DNA of 64,000 bases from Pseudorasbora parva (GCF_024679245.1 NC_090188.1:38867992-38931991); one strand, 5' to 3'; shown: positions 21,018-33,790, counted from the stretch's first letter. Notes: generated by a model not told the origin, from the sequence alone. Numbers and translations: made by a program.

Positions 21018-23612
21018 TATTTTATTTGTAAAGCCCTTTTCATAGTTAAAAACAATCCCAAAGTGCTACACATAAAAATAAAAATAAAAAATAAAAAATG
21101 AATTAGCAAAAAGTAAAAAATGCTTGTTTAAAAAGAAAGGTTTTTAGTTCTTTCTTAAAAGAGTCTATGGCTTGAGGAGCCCTTAGGTTTTCTGGAAGTG
21201 AATTCCAAAGACGCGGTGCGGCTGAGCAGAAGGCTCGATCCCCCATAGTGCGGAGCTTAGTTGTGGATGGTTGAAGAAGGGCTTTATTTCCAGAACGGAG
21301 GTTGCGTGAAGAGTTTTGTGTTGCGACGAGTAGTTCCTTTAAGTAGGGGGGTGCGTTTCCGTGGATGCATTGATGGGTAAGTAAGATGATTTTATAATTA
21401 ATCCTGTATGAAACAGGGAGCCAGTGGAGCGAGTGAAGGATGGGTGTGATATGGTCATATTTTCTTATCCTCATTAGGATCCTGGCAGCACTGTTCTGAA
21501 TGTATTGTAATTTTTGTAGACTTTTGCCAGGAATCCCAAAAAAGAGAGCGTTGCTGTAGTCCAGCCTGGATGAAATAAAAGCATGGACAAGTTTTTCAGC
21601 ATCTGACAGACCAAGTGTGGGACGGAGTTTAGCAATGTTCCTGAGATGATAGAAGGAGATCTTACACAGATGTTGTATGTGGGCTTCAAATGTGAGTTGA
21701 GCATCAAATCTTACTCCCAGGTTAGTGACTGTCGATGAAATTGGAATGTTTTGACCAGAGAACGTGATGTGCGTTATAGGTGATGACTGGACCTGGTGTG
21801 GTGTACCCACTAAAATAGCTTCTGTTTTGGAGCTATTTAGCTGTAGGAAGTTTGCCTTCATCCATGCCTCAATATCCTCAAGACAGGAGCTCAGAGATGA
21901 CAGAGTGGCTGTAGATGAAGTGAGGTTGGTTTTTATATATAGCTGAGTGTCATCAGCATAGCAATGAAATGATATTCCATGCCTGTTGATTATGTGGCCA
22001 AGGGGAAGAGTATAAATGGTGAACAAAATCGGGCCGAGGACCGACCCTTGCGGGACACCACAAGTTACTGTATGCGTCTGAGACTTTACACCTCCCAAGG
22101 AAACATACTCTGTTCTTCCAGACAGGTATGACTGGAACCAGCTCAAAGCAGTGCCAGAGAGTCCGATAGAATGATGGAGACGCTGAAGGAGGATATTGTG
22201 ATCAACCGTGTCAAAAGCAGCAGATAAATCCAGTAAAATGAGCAGCGATGGTGTGCCGGTATCAGCTGCCATCAACAGGTCATTTGTGACCCTGATCAGG
22301 GCTGTTTCAGAACTATGAGCGGAACGGAAACCAGACTGAAATTTTTCAAAAAGGGAGTTTGAATTTAGATGATCCTGAAGATGGGCAGCAACAACCTTTT
22401 CTAGAACTTTGGACAAGAATGGAAGGTTGGAAATAGGCCTGTAGTTTGCAAGAACTTCAGGGTCTGAAGTGGGGTTTTTCAGAAGGGGTTTGATGACAGC
22501 AGTTTTAAGAGCAGATGGAACATGACCAGTACGTAGAGAATGGTTGATGACTTTGGTTATTAAGGGACTAAGAGATCTGATGTGTGTTTTCACCAAAGCT
22601 GTGGGTAAAGGGTCCAGCATACAGGTGGAAGCTTTCATCCTGCTGATAATGTCCTCAACTTGTTGCTTAGAGATTTCAGGAAAACAACATAGAGGCTGGA
22701 AGGTCCCAGGCTGTGGGTCGGCAGTAGGGACAGATAGAGCAGCAGTGCTGGAAAGGAGAGAGTGGATGGTCTCAACTTTTTTCCTAAAGAAGGTGATGAA
22801 GCTGTTGCATTTCTCTTCTGATGTGTCATTGTGTGAAGTAGTTTGTGGCTTGATGAGATGATTTATTGTGGAGAAAAGCTGCTTGGAGTTCCCCTGATTT
22901 TCACTAATGATGTTTGAGTAGAACTGTGTCCGTGCTTTTTTTAGTGACATTGAGTAGGCCTTCTGATGTTCTTGATAGGCTATTTTGTGAACAGTAAGTC
23001 CAGTTTTTGAAACACGTCGCTCAAGTACACGCCCTGCTGTTTTCATTTTCCGTAGTTCTGGAGTGAACCAAGGGGATGTACGAGAAAAAGTTACTATTCG
23101 TGTTTTTTCAGGTGCATGGAGGTCCAAAATACTGCTCAAAGTGTTATTATAAAAGTCCACAGAATCATTTACAGATGTGAAATTTGCTGAAGGGATTTTC
23201 ATGAGGTCCAAAGCCAAAGTATCTGGGTTGATATTTTTTATGTTTCTGAAATGGATTAGACGTTTTGGTTTGATGTAATGAGAAAAGTTCACCTCCATTG
23301 AGATGGCTTTGTGATCGGACACTCCAAAATCATATACCAGTAGATTTTCAATGGGGACAGAGTCAGTAATGACCAGGTCAAGTGTATGTCCTCTGTTGTG
23401 TGTTGGGACATCCACATGCTGTTTGAGATTCAGACCATCCAATAGCTGTAAAAAATCAGCTGCTGGGTGACAGGAGGGGGTGTCAACATGAATGTTCAAG
23501 TCTCCAAGTATAACAATGTTAGCAGATGTGGTACAGAATGAAGTGAGAAATTCATTTATCTCTGACATAAAAGCTGGATTTTGCTTAGGAGGCCGCTTTT
23601 TATATTTAAGCT
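20974..23612 (-). mobile_element. L2-type LINE, 5'-truncated, nested in the Tc1-like element
   Basis: The 3' end on the minus strand reads GTAGCACTTTGGGATT, then GGGCTTTACAAATAAAATAT, then (TTA/ATT)n (20974-21016), the characteristic fish L2 tail ending in a microsatellite. The coding frame starts inside the endonuclease, so the first part of the element is missing. Similarity to an L2 endonuclease starts about 23612 (RPPKQNPAF). Confidence 0.85.
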
Positions 23613-23652
23613 TCCTTATGCATGAACTGAAACCGCGCCAGTGCACACACAC
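21103..23652 (-). CDS. L2-type LINE endonuclease (partial)-reverse transcriptase, long open frame
   Basis: 849 codons with no stop. The first 20 or so residues before RPPKQNP are probably not original. The C-terminal part of an APE endonuclease follows: VILGDLNIHVD (catalytic Asp/Asn) and FGVSDHKAI (SDH motif). Then comes RT with VLANYRPISNLPFLSKVLEK, FQSGFRSAHSSETAL, LLILLDLSAAFDTVDH (motif A), TCGVPQGSVLGPILFTIY (motif B) and FHCYADDTQLYIK (YADD catalytic box). After the RT there is an L2-type C-terminal domain (HWLPVSYRINYKI, RAFCSAAPRLWNSLP) that ends FLFKQAFFTFC near the poly-repeat tail. Every expected RT motif is intact, and only the 5' end is missing. L2 proteins act in cis by target-primed reverse transcription. 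Confidence 0.85.
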   Translation of the reverse strand: MCVHWRGFSSCIRKLKYKKRPPKQNPAFMSEINEFLTSFCTTSANIVILGDLNIHVDTPSCHPAADFLQLLDGLNLKQHVDVPTHNRGHTLDLVITDSVPIENLLVYDFGVSDHKAISMEVNFSHYIKPKRLIHFRNIKNINPDTLALDLMKIPSANFTSVNDSVDFYNNTLSSILDLHAPEKTRIVTFSRTSPWFTPELRKMKTAGRVLERRVSKTGLTVHKIAYQEHQKAYSMSLKKARTQFYSNIISENQGNSKQLFSTINHLIKPQTTSHNDTSEEKCNSFITFFRKKVETIHSLLSSTAALSVPTADPQPGTFQPLCCFPEISKQQVEDIISRMKASTCMLDPLPTALVKTHIRSLSPLITKVINHSLRTGHVPSALKTAVIKPLLKNPTSDPEVLANYRPISNLPFLSKVLEKVVAAHLQDHLNSNSLFEKFQSGFRSAHSSETALIRVTNDLLMAADTGTPSLLILLDLSAAFDTVDHNILLQRLHHSIGLSGTALSWFQSYLSGRTEYVSLGGVKSQTHTVTCGVPQGSVLGPILFTIYTLPLGHIINRHGISFHCYADDTQLYIKTNLTSSTATLSSLSSCLEDIEAWMKANFLQLNSSKTEAILVGTPHQVQSSPITHITFSGQNIPISSTVTNLGVRFDAQLTFEAHIQHLCKISFYHLRNIAKLRPTLGLSDAEKLVHAFISSRLDYSNALFFGIPGKSLQKLQYIQNSAARILMRIRKYDHITPILHSLHWLPVSYRINYKIILLTHQCIHGNAPPYLKELLVATQNSSRNLRSGNKALLQPSTTKLRTMGDRAFCSAAPRLWNSLPENLRAPQAIDSFKKELKTFLFKQAFFTFC

Positions 23653-24035
23653 CGTGAATAACAGCTCATCAGTAAATGCTCGCTCTGTGTGGCCAAGCAG
23701 TTTTGGTTTAGAATTAGCGCCGATTCGGGGCCGGGCTGCTTGAACTGTAGGTTAATTGGTCTATTATTCTTAATGAAAAACACAACAACACACAATGACA
23801 AACTCACTTAAATAGGCACTTTTACATTTCACTTTGAAGCCAAATCTTCCGCAATAATTGGTCCTTTTTTAATTTTTTATTATTGTATGGAAAATACCAT
23901 TAAAAAAACAGACCGCCATTACATTTTTTCATCTCGTGCACCCCCTGGTGGCACCTCGCATACCCCTCGCATACTCGCATGCACCTTGCATACCCCCCTG
24001 GTTTCAGCTCATGCACCACACTTTGGAAATCCCTG
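23653..24035. other. Unassigned insert between L2 and the Tc1 body
   Basis: No recognised gene. Positions 23934-24015 have imperfect GCATACCCC/CTCGCAT repeats. The Tc1 sequence restarts at GATAGCATCTTGCAGTTG (about 24036). Confidence 0.4.
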
Positions 24036-24754
24036 GGATAGCATCTTGCAGTTGATGGAGATTTGTGGGATGCACATCCAGGGCAGAAGCTCCCGTTCCA
24101 CCACATCCCAAAAATGCACTATTGGTGGAGATCTGGTGACTGTGGGGGCCATTTTAGTACTGTGAACTCATTGTCATGTTTAAGAAACCAATTTGAAATG
24201 ATTCAAGCTTTGTGACATGGTGCATTATCCTGCTGCAGTAGTATCAGAGGATGGGTACATGGTGGTCATAAAGGGATGTACATGATGGATCCATGTTCTC
24301 ATTCTGTTTACGCCAAATTCTGACTCTACCATCTGAATGTCTCAACAGACATCGAGACTCATCAGACCAGGCAACATTTTTCCAGTCTTCACCTGTCCAA
24401 TTTTAGTGAGCTTGTGCAAATTGTAGCCTCTTTTTTCGTCCCAGTCTCCTCTGACCTCGAGCATCAACAAGGCATTTTCTCCCACAGGACTGCTGTATAC
24501 TGGATGTTTTTGCCTTTTCACACCCTTCTTTGTAAAATGGTTGTGCGTGAAAATCCCAGTAACTGAGCAGATTGTGAAATACTCAGACCGGCCCGTCTGG
24601 CACCAACAACCATGCCACGCTCAAAATTGCTTAAATCACCTTTCTTTCCTATTCTGACATTCAGTTTGGAGTTCCGGAGATTGTCTTGAACAGGACCACA
24701 CTCCGAAATGCATTGAAGCAACTGCCATGTGATTGTTTGATTAGATAATTGCAT
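24036..24754 (-). pseudogene. Tc1-like transposase relic, family with CACTCACCTAAAGG ends
   Basis: The N-terminal 78 codons (24518-24754) are readable: after an upstream extension, the family start RIGKKGDLSNFERGMVVGAR and RRAGLSISQSAQLLGFSRTT, a paired-like helix-turn-helix. Towards lower coordinates only scattered matches to the catalytic region remain, with deletions near 24270 and 24430. Not functional. A cleaner relic of the same family is at 56104-56815. Confidence 0.75.
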
Positions 24755-24802
24755 TAATGAGAAATTGAACAGGTGTTCCTAATAATCCTTTAGGTGAGTG
24801 TA

Positions 24803-25340
24803 AATCTGTGTAATTTAGCAGGATGCAGACTGGTGTTGGGAAGCAAGAAGACGGCCTGCTCTGTCCCCATGTTCATAATTGGTGCATTTAGTTCTTTTAA
24901 GTAAATTTTTTTAAGTAAATTCACAGTCCTACAGTCCTATATTTCACTCAGTAACATTAGGCAGTTTTGGAAAAAAATCAAATACTTAGGAACTATATGC
25001 CACAATGAAATGCAATACACAATCTAAATGCTAAAAAACACTAAAGCATAAAAAAGGAAGGATCAGTCATAAGCGTTTTGATCTTTGTAAACACTATCTC
25101 ATGATTTATTACGGCTTCATTTTCTATAATTTTTCATCCCTTATTTGCCATCGATATAGAATCTTGATGAAAGCGATGATAAAATAAAAATCATAGAAGA
25201 TGTGAGCTCTCTAATGACCATGTGTACATCACCTTTCCCCTACCACAAGCTTTTAAAAGCGATCTATAGTTGAGGATGCCAGTGTTTTGACACCTTAAAC
25301 ACCATATTTATCTCTTAACAGGCTTTTTATACAACTTCAG
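24803..25340. other. No repeat or gene recognised
   Basis: AT-rich, single-copy-looking sequence leading to the candidate acceptor site at 25340. Confidence 0.4.
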
Positions 25341-25459
25341 GCGTTGAAAGTCAACAGGATTTGTCACAGAATTATTGTCTTTGAAGAGGATTACAGATTT
25401 ATTTCACTCTCTGACGTCTTCAGACTCTCCTTGACCATGACATTTAAAGACAACTTCAG
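25341..25459 (+). CDS. Candidate internal exon of an unrecognised host gene
   Basis: A 119-base segment follows CAACTTCAG (acceptor) and precedes GTGTGTTTGAC (donor). Only one frame is open: ALKVNRICHRIIVFEEDYRF then ISLSDVFRLSLTMTFKDNF. It starts in phase 0 and ends in phase 2. A second acceptor 19 bases upstream (CTCTTAACAG/G, exon from 25322) is possible in the same frame with a different phase. The HRIIVFEEDYRFISLSDV phrase faintly resembles a CBS-domain strand (HRLVVVDE...GIVSLSDI in AMPK gamma), but I would not name it on that. It could also be chance. Confidence 0.3.
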
Positions 25460-25686
25460 GTGTGTTTGACATTCACAGCTCATTTCATTTCCACTGAAAA
25501 GGCGTATACCTTCTGTCAAATTTCTTCAATACTGATTCTTTTGTGAAATCGAAAATAAGCCGAATGCACTTTATGACTATAAGAGGAATTCTTTCCCACC
25601 CACATATTTCACATGTTGAAATCATTCTACCTAAGGTAAAATTTAGTTTTTTAAATTTTCATGTATGTTTAATATCTTTTCCTCCT

Positions 25687-26314
<628 letters not shown>

Positions 26315-26324
26315 GCAACAATGC

Positions 26325-26760
26325 TTAGTTAGGCAGTACATGTGCATCCCTGTGCCATGTGTTCCCCAGGTAAGCAACGCACCCGGCCATCCACGTGATG
26401 TAAAATAAAACGTGATTCATCAGACCAGGCCACCTTCTTCCATCGCTTCGTCGTCCAGTTCTGATGCTCACGTGCCACTGTTGGTGCTTTCGGCGGGGTC
26501 AGGGGTCAGGGGTCAGCATGGGCACACTGACTGGTCTGCGGCTATGCAGCCCCATATTCAACATACTGAGAAACATTGTGTATTCTGACACCTTTCTATC
26601 AGAACCAGAATTAACTTCTGGAGCAATCTGAGCTCCAGTAGCTCGTCTGTTTGATCGGACCACACGGGCCAGCCTTCGCTCCCCACGTGCATCAATGAGC
26701 CTTGGCTGCCTATGACTCTGTCACTGGTTCACCATTGTTTCTTCCTTGGAGCACTTTTGA
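26325..26760 (-). pseudogene. Tc1-like transposase fragment (family of 17880-18742)
   Basis: Minus-strand sequence matches the N-terminal and central part of the transposase relic at 17880-18742: near 26700 the AAGGCTCATTGATGCACGTG region, near 26620 GCTCAAATTGCTCCAGAAGT, and near 26370 the CACGTGGATGGCCGGGTGCG region. The match ends beside microsatellites on both sides, so the element ends are gone. A GGGGTCAGGGGTCAGGGGTC triplication (26496-26515) lies inside. Confidence 0.75.
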
Positions 26761-26772
26761 AAGATACTTTTG

Positions 26773-28385
<1,613 letters not shown>

Positions 28386-29476
28386 TAAAAGGTCATGGTA
28401 ATATAAAAATACATTTTTTAAATATTTATTATGAAAAGCTTTTTTTGAAACCAGGCCCAGCAAACGATCAATCTCAGAATATGCCACACCTTGACGTCAG
28501 CGTGTTGAAACGCCGCCTCAACAGAAGAAGAACAACGCCTGATCCTGTAGCTCCGCCCACCGACTCGTGCCTGACATGACACAGTCCTATAGAGCTAAAC
28601 CAGATCCAACTTCTAAGCAATAAACATAGCGCACAAGCGTCATTCAGATTCCAAAATTACGAATGCATGGATGCTAGCTCACATGAGGAAGACATTGCAA
28701 GTATGTTCCTTCATTTCACTACCAATTTGTTTGTAAAAATGAGACCGGAATTGCAGACAGAATGAGAATGAATGAAGAAAGCAACACACTAATGTGAGTA
28801 AAAAAATATATATTTTATTTTTTATATGTGATAGTATTGCATAACAGAACATACCTTAGCACGCTGTCAAAGCTGGAGAATCCTTTATTAGTGGTATTGT
28901 TCTTTGCGATTCGGGATCGGACATGTATGAGCCAGTGCTTGCAAAGCCCAACGTCCCAAGGCTATGTGTTTTCCAGACGGGCTACCAAAACCTAAGACCG
29001 GCCGGGCGACGGGCTATCCTAAATAGTGAAATAATATTCCTGGTAACAACTTTATTTTGATAGTCCACTTTAGACATTCTACTAACTATAAGTAACTTTG
29101 CAACTACATGTCAACTAACTGTCATTAGAGTATTTGTAGACTGTTTGATTAATATTTACTAATACTTTATTTTTTTGGTCCCCCAACAGACATTCTACTG
29201 ACTATAAGTAACTTGGCTACTACAATTCAACTTATTCTACTAACCCGAACCCTAACACCTAACCATAACCTAACAGTAACCTGACAGTCTACTAATACTC
29301 TAATGAGAGTTAGCTGATATGTAGTTGCAAAGATACTTAGTAGAATGTTTAAAGTGGACTATCGAAATAAAGTGTAACCATATTCCTTTCTTGATGTGCG
29401 CTGTTCACTCTCTTGGCTTGATATTTGAAGGAAAAACACAATTGCGGATGTTTTGATCATGCTGTCTTCAATGTAC

Positions 29477-29515
<39 letters not shown>

Positions 29516-29834
29516 TGCACAGTTTGCACTTATCCACCAATCAGAGGGGCCAAGTAATACAAAAATAACATTCCAATCAATTGCAGGTGAATGAGAGATA
29601 AATCATTGTGTTTGTTTGATAAAGATATTTTGCGAGCCCTGTGGGAGAATTATTCCGGTTGCTGTTCCCCCAGACGCCTCAAAACAATCCATCACGTGTA
29701 TTTTCGGGGACTCATTAAATACGCAATCTTATCCAATCCTATCTATCGGTGTTTACTTTAAAGTCTTCAGTGCGGCACACCCATTAAAACCGAGTGTTTT
29801 TTTGAGAGAGCCTCAAAACCAGGGTAGAAAATAG
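28386..29834 (+). repeat. Unclassified repeat family, copy A (interrupted by a hAT-like MITE)
   Basis: The sequence from TAAAAGGTCATGGTAATATA to CAGGGTAGAAAATAG matches, in inverted orientation, 53761-54668 (copy B) over nearly the whole length, with substitutions and small gaps. Shared landmarks include TTAGCACGCTGTCAAAG, CATTGTGTTTGTTTGATAA, CTTATCCAATCCTATC and CAGTGCGGCAC. Copy A carries an extra MITE (29042-29379) and a (TG)n tract (29479-29514) where copy B has a short ACACAC. It includes GC-rich parts (28490-28580) unlike its surroundings. I cannot place the family. Remnant coding is more visible in copy B. Confidence 0.65.
29042..29379. mobile_element. hAT-like MITE with perfect 8-bp target duplication
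   Basis: The ends GGTAACAACTTTATTTTGATAG and CTATCGAAATAAAGTGTAACC are inverted repeats of about 30 bases. ATATTCCT is present on both sides (29034-29041 and 29380-29387). The left portion is partly duplicated inside (29048-29110 and 29164-29223 both run ACTTTATTT...CATTCTACT(A/G)ACTATAAGTAAC). The 8-bp duplication fits hAT transposases acting in trans. Confidence 0.85.
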
Positions 29835-31600
29835 CCTATTACTTATTCATTATGGTGTTTTTGAATGTAAAAGCCACGCAAACATCAAAAGTTGACCCCA
29901 GACAACAGTATAAAGAAATTCAAAAAGCAAGTTCATGACGCCTTTAAGATTATTTTTATTATTATTATTTAATCTCAGGATTGACATTTGTCACAATCAT
30001 ATGTTTTGCTTTTTCATTGCTTTTTCACTTCGAAAGCATTGTGTTGATGCTTTGAGTCTTCGTGGTTATATTTCTGTGCTCACAAAGCTGCCATTATGGC
30101 ACAGACAGAGAAATCAATGTAATTGTAATTGTGTCATGAAAACCTCCCAATGTCAGAGACCCATTTCACATTGAGCAGCTCAACTCTCTGTACGGTTCTG
30201 TTGATGAGATGTGATCACATTATACCTAACTGATGGCTTGGATGGCACATGACAAGAGGAAGTCTAGTAAACAGCAGGCAAATTGGTAGCTGTAATGAGT
30301 TATGAGATGGATGGGTAAGGATAAGTGTGATTGATAGCCTATTAGATTGATGAAAAGTCAGCTAAGACAGTGTCTGCTCAATTGAAGTAGGTGGAAAATA
30401 TTCAAGAATAACTCATGAATAACTGAATTTGACAGAGAAATGTAATCATATGTTTAACTGCAAAGACCTTCTTTTAACATATCTTCATGTACTGTATAAG
30501 ATCAGCAACATAGCAGATAGCCTCCCGCAAAAGGGATTTATTAGATCTAACTGAGAACTCTGATCCAGACCTACCTAAAATGCTTTGTTCCAAGTCCAGA
30601 TATTTCTTCTGCAAATGTGAAATATTAGCATAATGCCCACCAAAGGCATATGCAAAGAAAGGTGAGGCTTCAGTGAACTGTAGTTTTGTCATCATGCTGG
30701 TTAAAGTGATTTCTGTAATAGAAAATTTGAAATTTGCTTTGAACTTTAAGCGATGTAAGTTTGCAGGTGTTGTTAATGCTCAAGCAGCAACATTATACAC
30801 TAACTAAAGTTTAAAATAATTAAACCATAATCAGCCACCACTTTAACCTACACCCAATAAAAATTAATGACCTCTTAAAATAGCATCATATGGCCTCTTT
30901 AAGGTAGATATTTGAGCATTTGAGGTGGATGAAAAGTTTCTACATTTGTTTTACTGTAATCATTCAGGTTGTTGGACTAGATGAAAATGCAGTTTGTTTT
31001 ACCTAATGATAATTAAGACTCTCTTGTTTTTAAAACATGCTATATTTCCTCATTGTCATGGAATAGAAAGCTTTCCCCATTTATGTAGTCTGAGTAATCC
31101 CAGCCCAATCTGCTGGCGATTTTATTGTGCAGTAGATAATATAGAGCAGACGCTCCAGACTAATGTTCAATCTTAAATTGAGCTTGGTCTGGTAATAGCC
31201 AGACAACCATTTATGTCCAGATCAAGTGTGCTGTACACGTCCTGAAAAGTAGAGCCAAAGCGCCTCGATTGCCCCAGGGGCCCCAGTATTGTTCATAAAC
31301 CCTGCCCTCTCCATGTAATGAATGGCATGTGGTTGTACAAACAAACAATCAAATTACACTTCAATTATTTTTTCAAATAAAAAAAAAAAACTCATTTTAA
31401 GCAGTTTTTACCATGCCGATGTCATTTCAAATATTCATTTTTAGTTAGTTATCTGATGCTATAAAAACGGTGGTGTGACATTATGATTGACAGCTGAGAC
31501 TGATGGCTTCTCTGAGCGAAGTATTCACTGAGGATCTTTCAATTTTCAGGATTTTCAGGAAGAGATTGGAGCTTTAACTTAAATTTCTACATTTCCATAA
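29835..31600. other. No gene recognised; one minus-strand open stretch
   Basis: At 30474-30695 the minus strand is open for 73 codons (MMTKLQFTEASPFFAYAFGG, later SLLREAICYVADLIQYMK) with an upstream TTTCTATTACAG that could be an acceptor and an internal TTTTAG/GTAGGT that could be a donor. The composition looks protein-like but I do not recognise it, and there is no second copy in the window. The rest shows no gene. Confidence 0.3.
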
Positions 31601-32540
31601 CTGTTTATTTCACACCGACATAATGAATTGTTCTTCTGCTGTGAGAGCGTGAGCTGGCTTTTGATATCGCGGCTCTACTTCTTGCTCTCTGCAGCACAGG
31701 TCCCAAATCAACACAAGATGTCAGCGCCATATTTGGAAGTTGGCGGCATCACTTTTCTTCAGTGGAATGTAGTAAAGACACATCATCCATATTTTTTTAC
31801 GGTCTATGCTCCAGATCATCATTATCCATCACTGAATAGGGTTGGGATGAATCCGGTGGCCCTTGGCGCTGCTGTTCTCAAGTCTCTAGAGAGCAAGATA
31901 TTGAGCGCCTAGCTTCTCTCGAAGATTGTCTGTTGCTGATTAGGTGTTTGTGGATTGGTTCGGCGAGAGCGACGAGAGCCGTGCTCAGTGTCATTCTCCG
32001 TCCTGACTGAGGGATCTGCCTTTTCAAAGAATCAGAGGAAAACTCTTTCTGTGTGTGAATGTTTCTTCAGTTTTATGCTTGAGTATTGAATATTATGCAT
32101 TGTTCTGCTGCGATTTCCCCCCCAGACATCTTTATTTATATAACAATAAGAATTATAAAAGAAAATGATTCAATTTTGCATCACCCTATATCACTGACAA
32201 AATAGTATTACCCATAGACTGCAAAAAAATATGTAGTGTCTGTGATGTAAAGTAAGGTTAAGCTGGCAACGCATCACTGTATGTCACTCCCGGATAACAG
32301 AAAATGGGCAAAGAGGCGGGATAAGGGCGGAGCTGAGGTGATGCGGTGACTAACAGACAGCAGACAAATGGCTATCTACCTGTCACTCAAAGTGGCCACG
32401 CCCTTAGTTATGCAGAACTTTAAGGCTTTATATAATGTAAATGAATTAGTTATACAAAAATCCCCCCCCTACAGTTGTCATGAAGAGCAAAAGTAGCCGT
32501 ATAGACCAAAACCACAATTTGTTCCAGGCTGTAAACATTT

Positions 32541-32591
<51 letters not shown>

Positions 32592-32640
32592 TTTGCTGTA
32601 AAGTTTTAACATGGGGCTCAACTCGATTCTGTTTACTTCT
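31600..32640. repeat. Dispersed repeat sequence and (TTTA)n
   Basis: Segments such as ATGTCAGCGCCATATTTGGA (31719), CACTCCCGGATAACAGAAAATG (about 32285) and the GC-rich stretch around 32300-32400 are of a kind I associate with dispersed non-autonomous repeats in cyprinid genomes, but I cannot define ends or class. A (TTTA)n tract occupies 32539-32594. Confidence 0.35.
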
Positions 32641-32684
32641 GGAGACTGTCTCTACCGGCCAGTTGATGAATTGCAGTTTATGTT

Positions 32685-32984
32685 CAACTCAACTTTATTT
32701 ATATAGCGCTTTTACAATCACGATTGTGTCAAAGCAGCTTCACAGTGTCAAACAGGATAATATTGCGACAAAATTAGATTTGGCTGTACAGTCGTTCTGG
32801 AGAAAACAGTGATGTTATCAGCTTATTTTAATTTATCATATAGCAACAATGTTGGCAGATCAGTATTTAAGTTTATAGAATTAAATAAGAACTAATTCAT
32901 ACATTTTATTTGTATAATAAGTTGAATAACTTTAATCATATTTTTAGTGTCCCCAACTGAGCAAGCCAAGCCAAAGGCGACATG
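32685..32984 (-). mobile_element. Short LINE-tailed retroposon, copy 2
   Basis: This is the second copy of the element at 8994-9293, about 90% alike by eye, in the same orientation. On the minus strand it ends AAAGCGCTATATAAATAAAG then TTGAGTTG. GTTTATGTT stands on both sides (32676-32684 and 32984-32992), a 9-bp target duplication. The different duplication lengths in the two copies favour target-primed retroposition. Confidence 0.75.
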
Positions 32985-33399
32985 TTTATGTTACTTCCGT
33001 ATTGGCTTCAAGATAAACTAGGGGAGGTTGCCGCATGATATTACCATGTCTTTTTTTAGCGCTGTCAAAGTCCTTAACGTGTTCAAATAATTTATGTCAT
33101 GCAGATTTTTCTTAATGCTCTTAATGCTCAATTCTGATTTTTTGCTTAGATCCGATTTTTTGTTTGGCTGTTCACATTGCCTTTTAAAATGTGGCCTATA
33201 TCTGATTCCAGTGTGAACTGTTTGAGCTTTCAAACTTACTCGCATGGGCAAAAGAACAATAACAATGACATCAGACGCAGCACGCTTTTGCACTAAAGTT
33301 CGAGAGGTTATGGAGGAAGTAAGTATTTTCGCTTTTATTTCAAAATGTTTGTGTAATGGAAGCTATAACATTAATGAGCAGTTGCTGAAGAGAAGAACG

Positions 33400-33622
33400 A
33401 CGAGAAAGAGGAAAATTGGTTATTTTGGCCTTTTGTGTGTTTATGGCTGCAAATTCACTACAGAGATCTGTGTGGCTGCATAGACGAAGCCAGGAGTGGT
33501 GGGAATGTGATGTGAATAATTTCACTGAGACGCTGTTTTTTGAAAACATTCGGATGTTGAGGGAAACTTTTGATTATCTCTGTCAGCACCTCTCTTCAAG
33601 ACTCTTCACCTTCCTTTGGCAT
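33400..33622 (+). pseudogene. Harbinger transposase, N-terminal fragment
   Basis: In the frame opening at 33416, residues from about 20 on read SVWLHRRSQEWWECDVNNFT then ENIRMLRETFDYLCQHLSSRL. This resembles the start of Harbinger (HARBI1-type) nucleases, where EWW...F...FRMS...F.YLC precedes the DDE domain. The frame ends at 33623 before any catalytic residue, so it is a truncated relic. Confidence 0.65.
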
Positions 33623-33658
33623 TGAAGCCACATTCTTCTGTGTCCCCGTTCTTCCCTT

Positions 33659-33790
33659 TCATGTGCTATTTTTTTCAAAAATGGAGCCGTTACGATAGGA
33701 TCCTTCTAGTTTAGCTTGAATTGAAGTATCTCCCCGTATACTAATTAGGTCTAACACCTCAATCGACTTGTTCCATCGCTGTAATCTATA
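33659..33790 (-). pseudogene. Harbinger Myb/SANT-like protein fragment
   Basis: The minus strand reads LISIRGDTSIQAKLEGSYRN then GSIFEK, which fits the first helices of a trihelix Myb-like domain (L...WGD..IQ..L....RN..IFEKIA). The usual Trp before GD is Arg here. Sequence upstream of this piece in the same frame is not recognisable, and downstream there is a frame break. It lies tail to tail with the nuclease fragment. Confidence 0.6.

Larger units (their letters stand above)
20262..24800 (-). mobile_element. Tc1-like element split by nested insertions
   Basis: The left end CACTCACCTAAAGGATTATT (20262) and right end AATAATCCTTTAGGTGAGTG (to 24800) are inverted repeats flanked by TA at 20260-20261 and 24801-24802. 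The transposon body matches a common fish Tc1-like family on the minus strand. Its 3' part is 20262-20383 and the remainder is 24036-24800, so everything between, including the L2 LINE, was inserted later. The body also lacks about 190 bases near 24270 compared with the usual family sequence. The same family occurs at 54671-56815. Confidence 0.85.

Noticed and set aside
25322..25459. Naming the candidate exon as an AMPK gamma (prkag) CBS-domain exon
   Set aside because: Only a short HR..V..E....SLSD pattern agrees; the rest does not follow the family, so a gene name is not justified.
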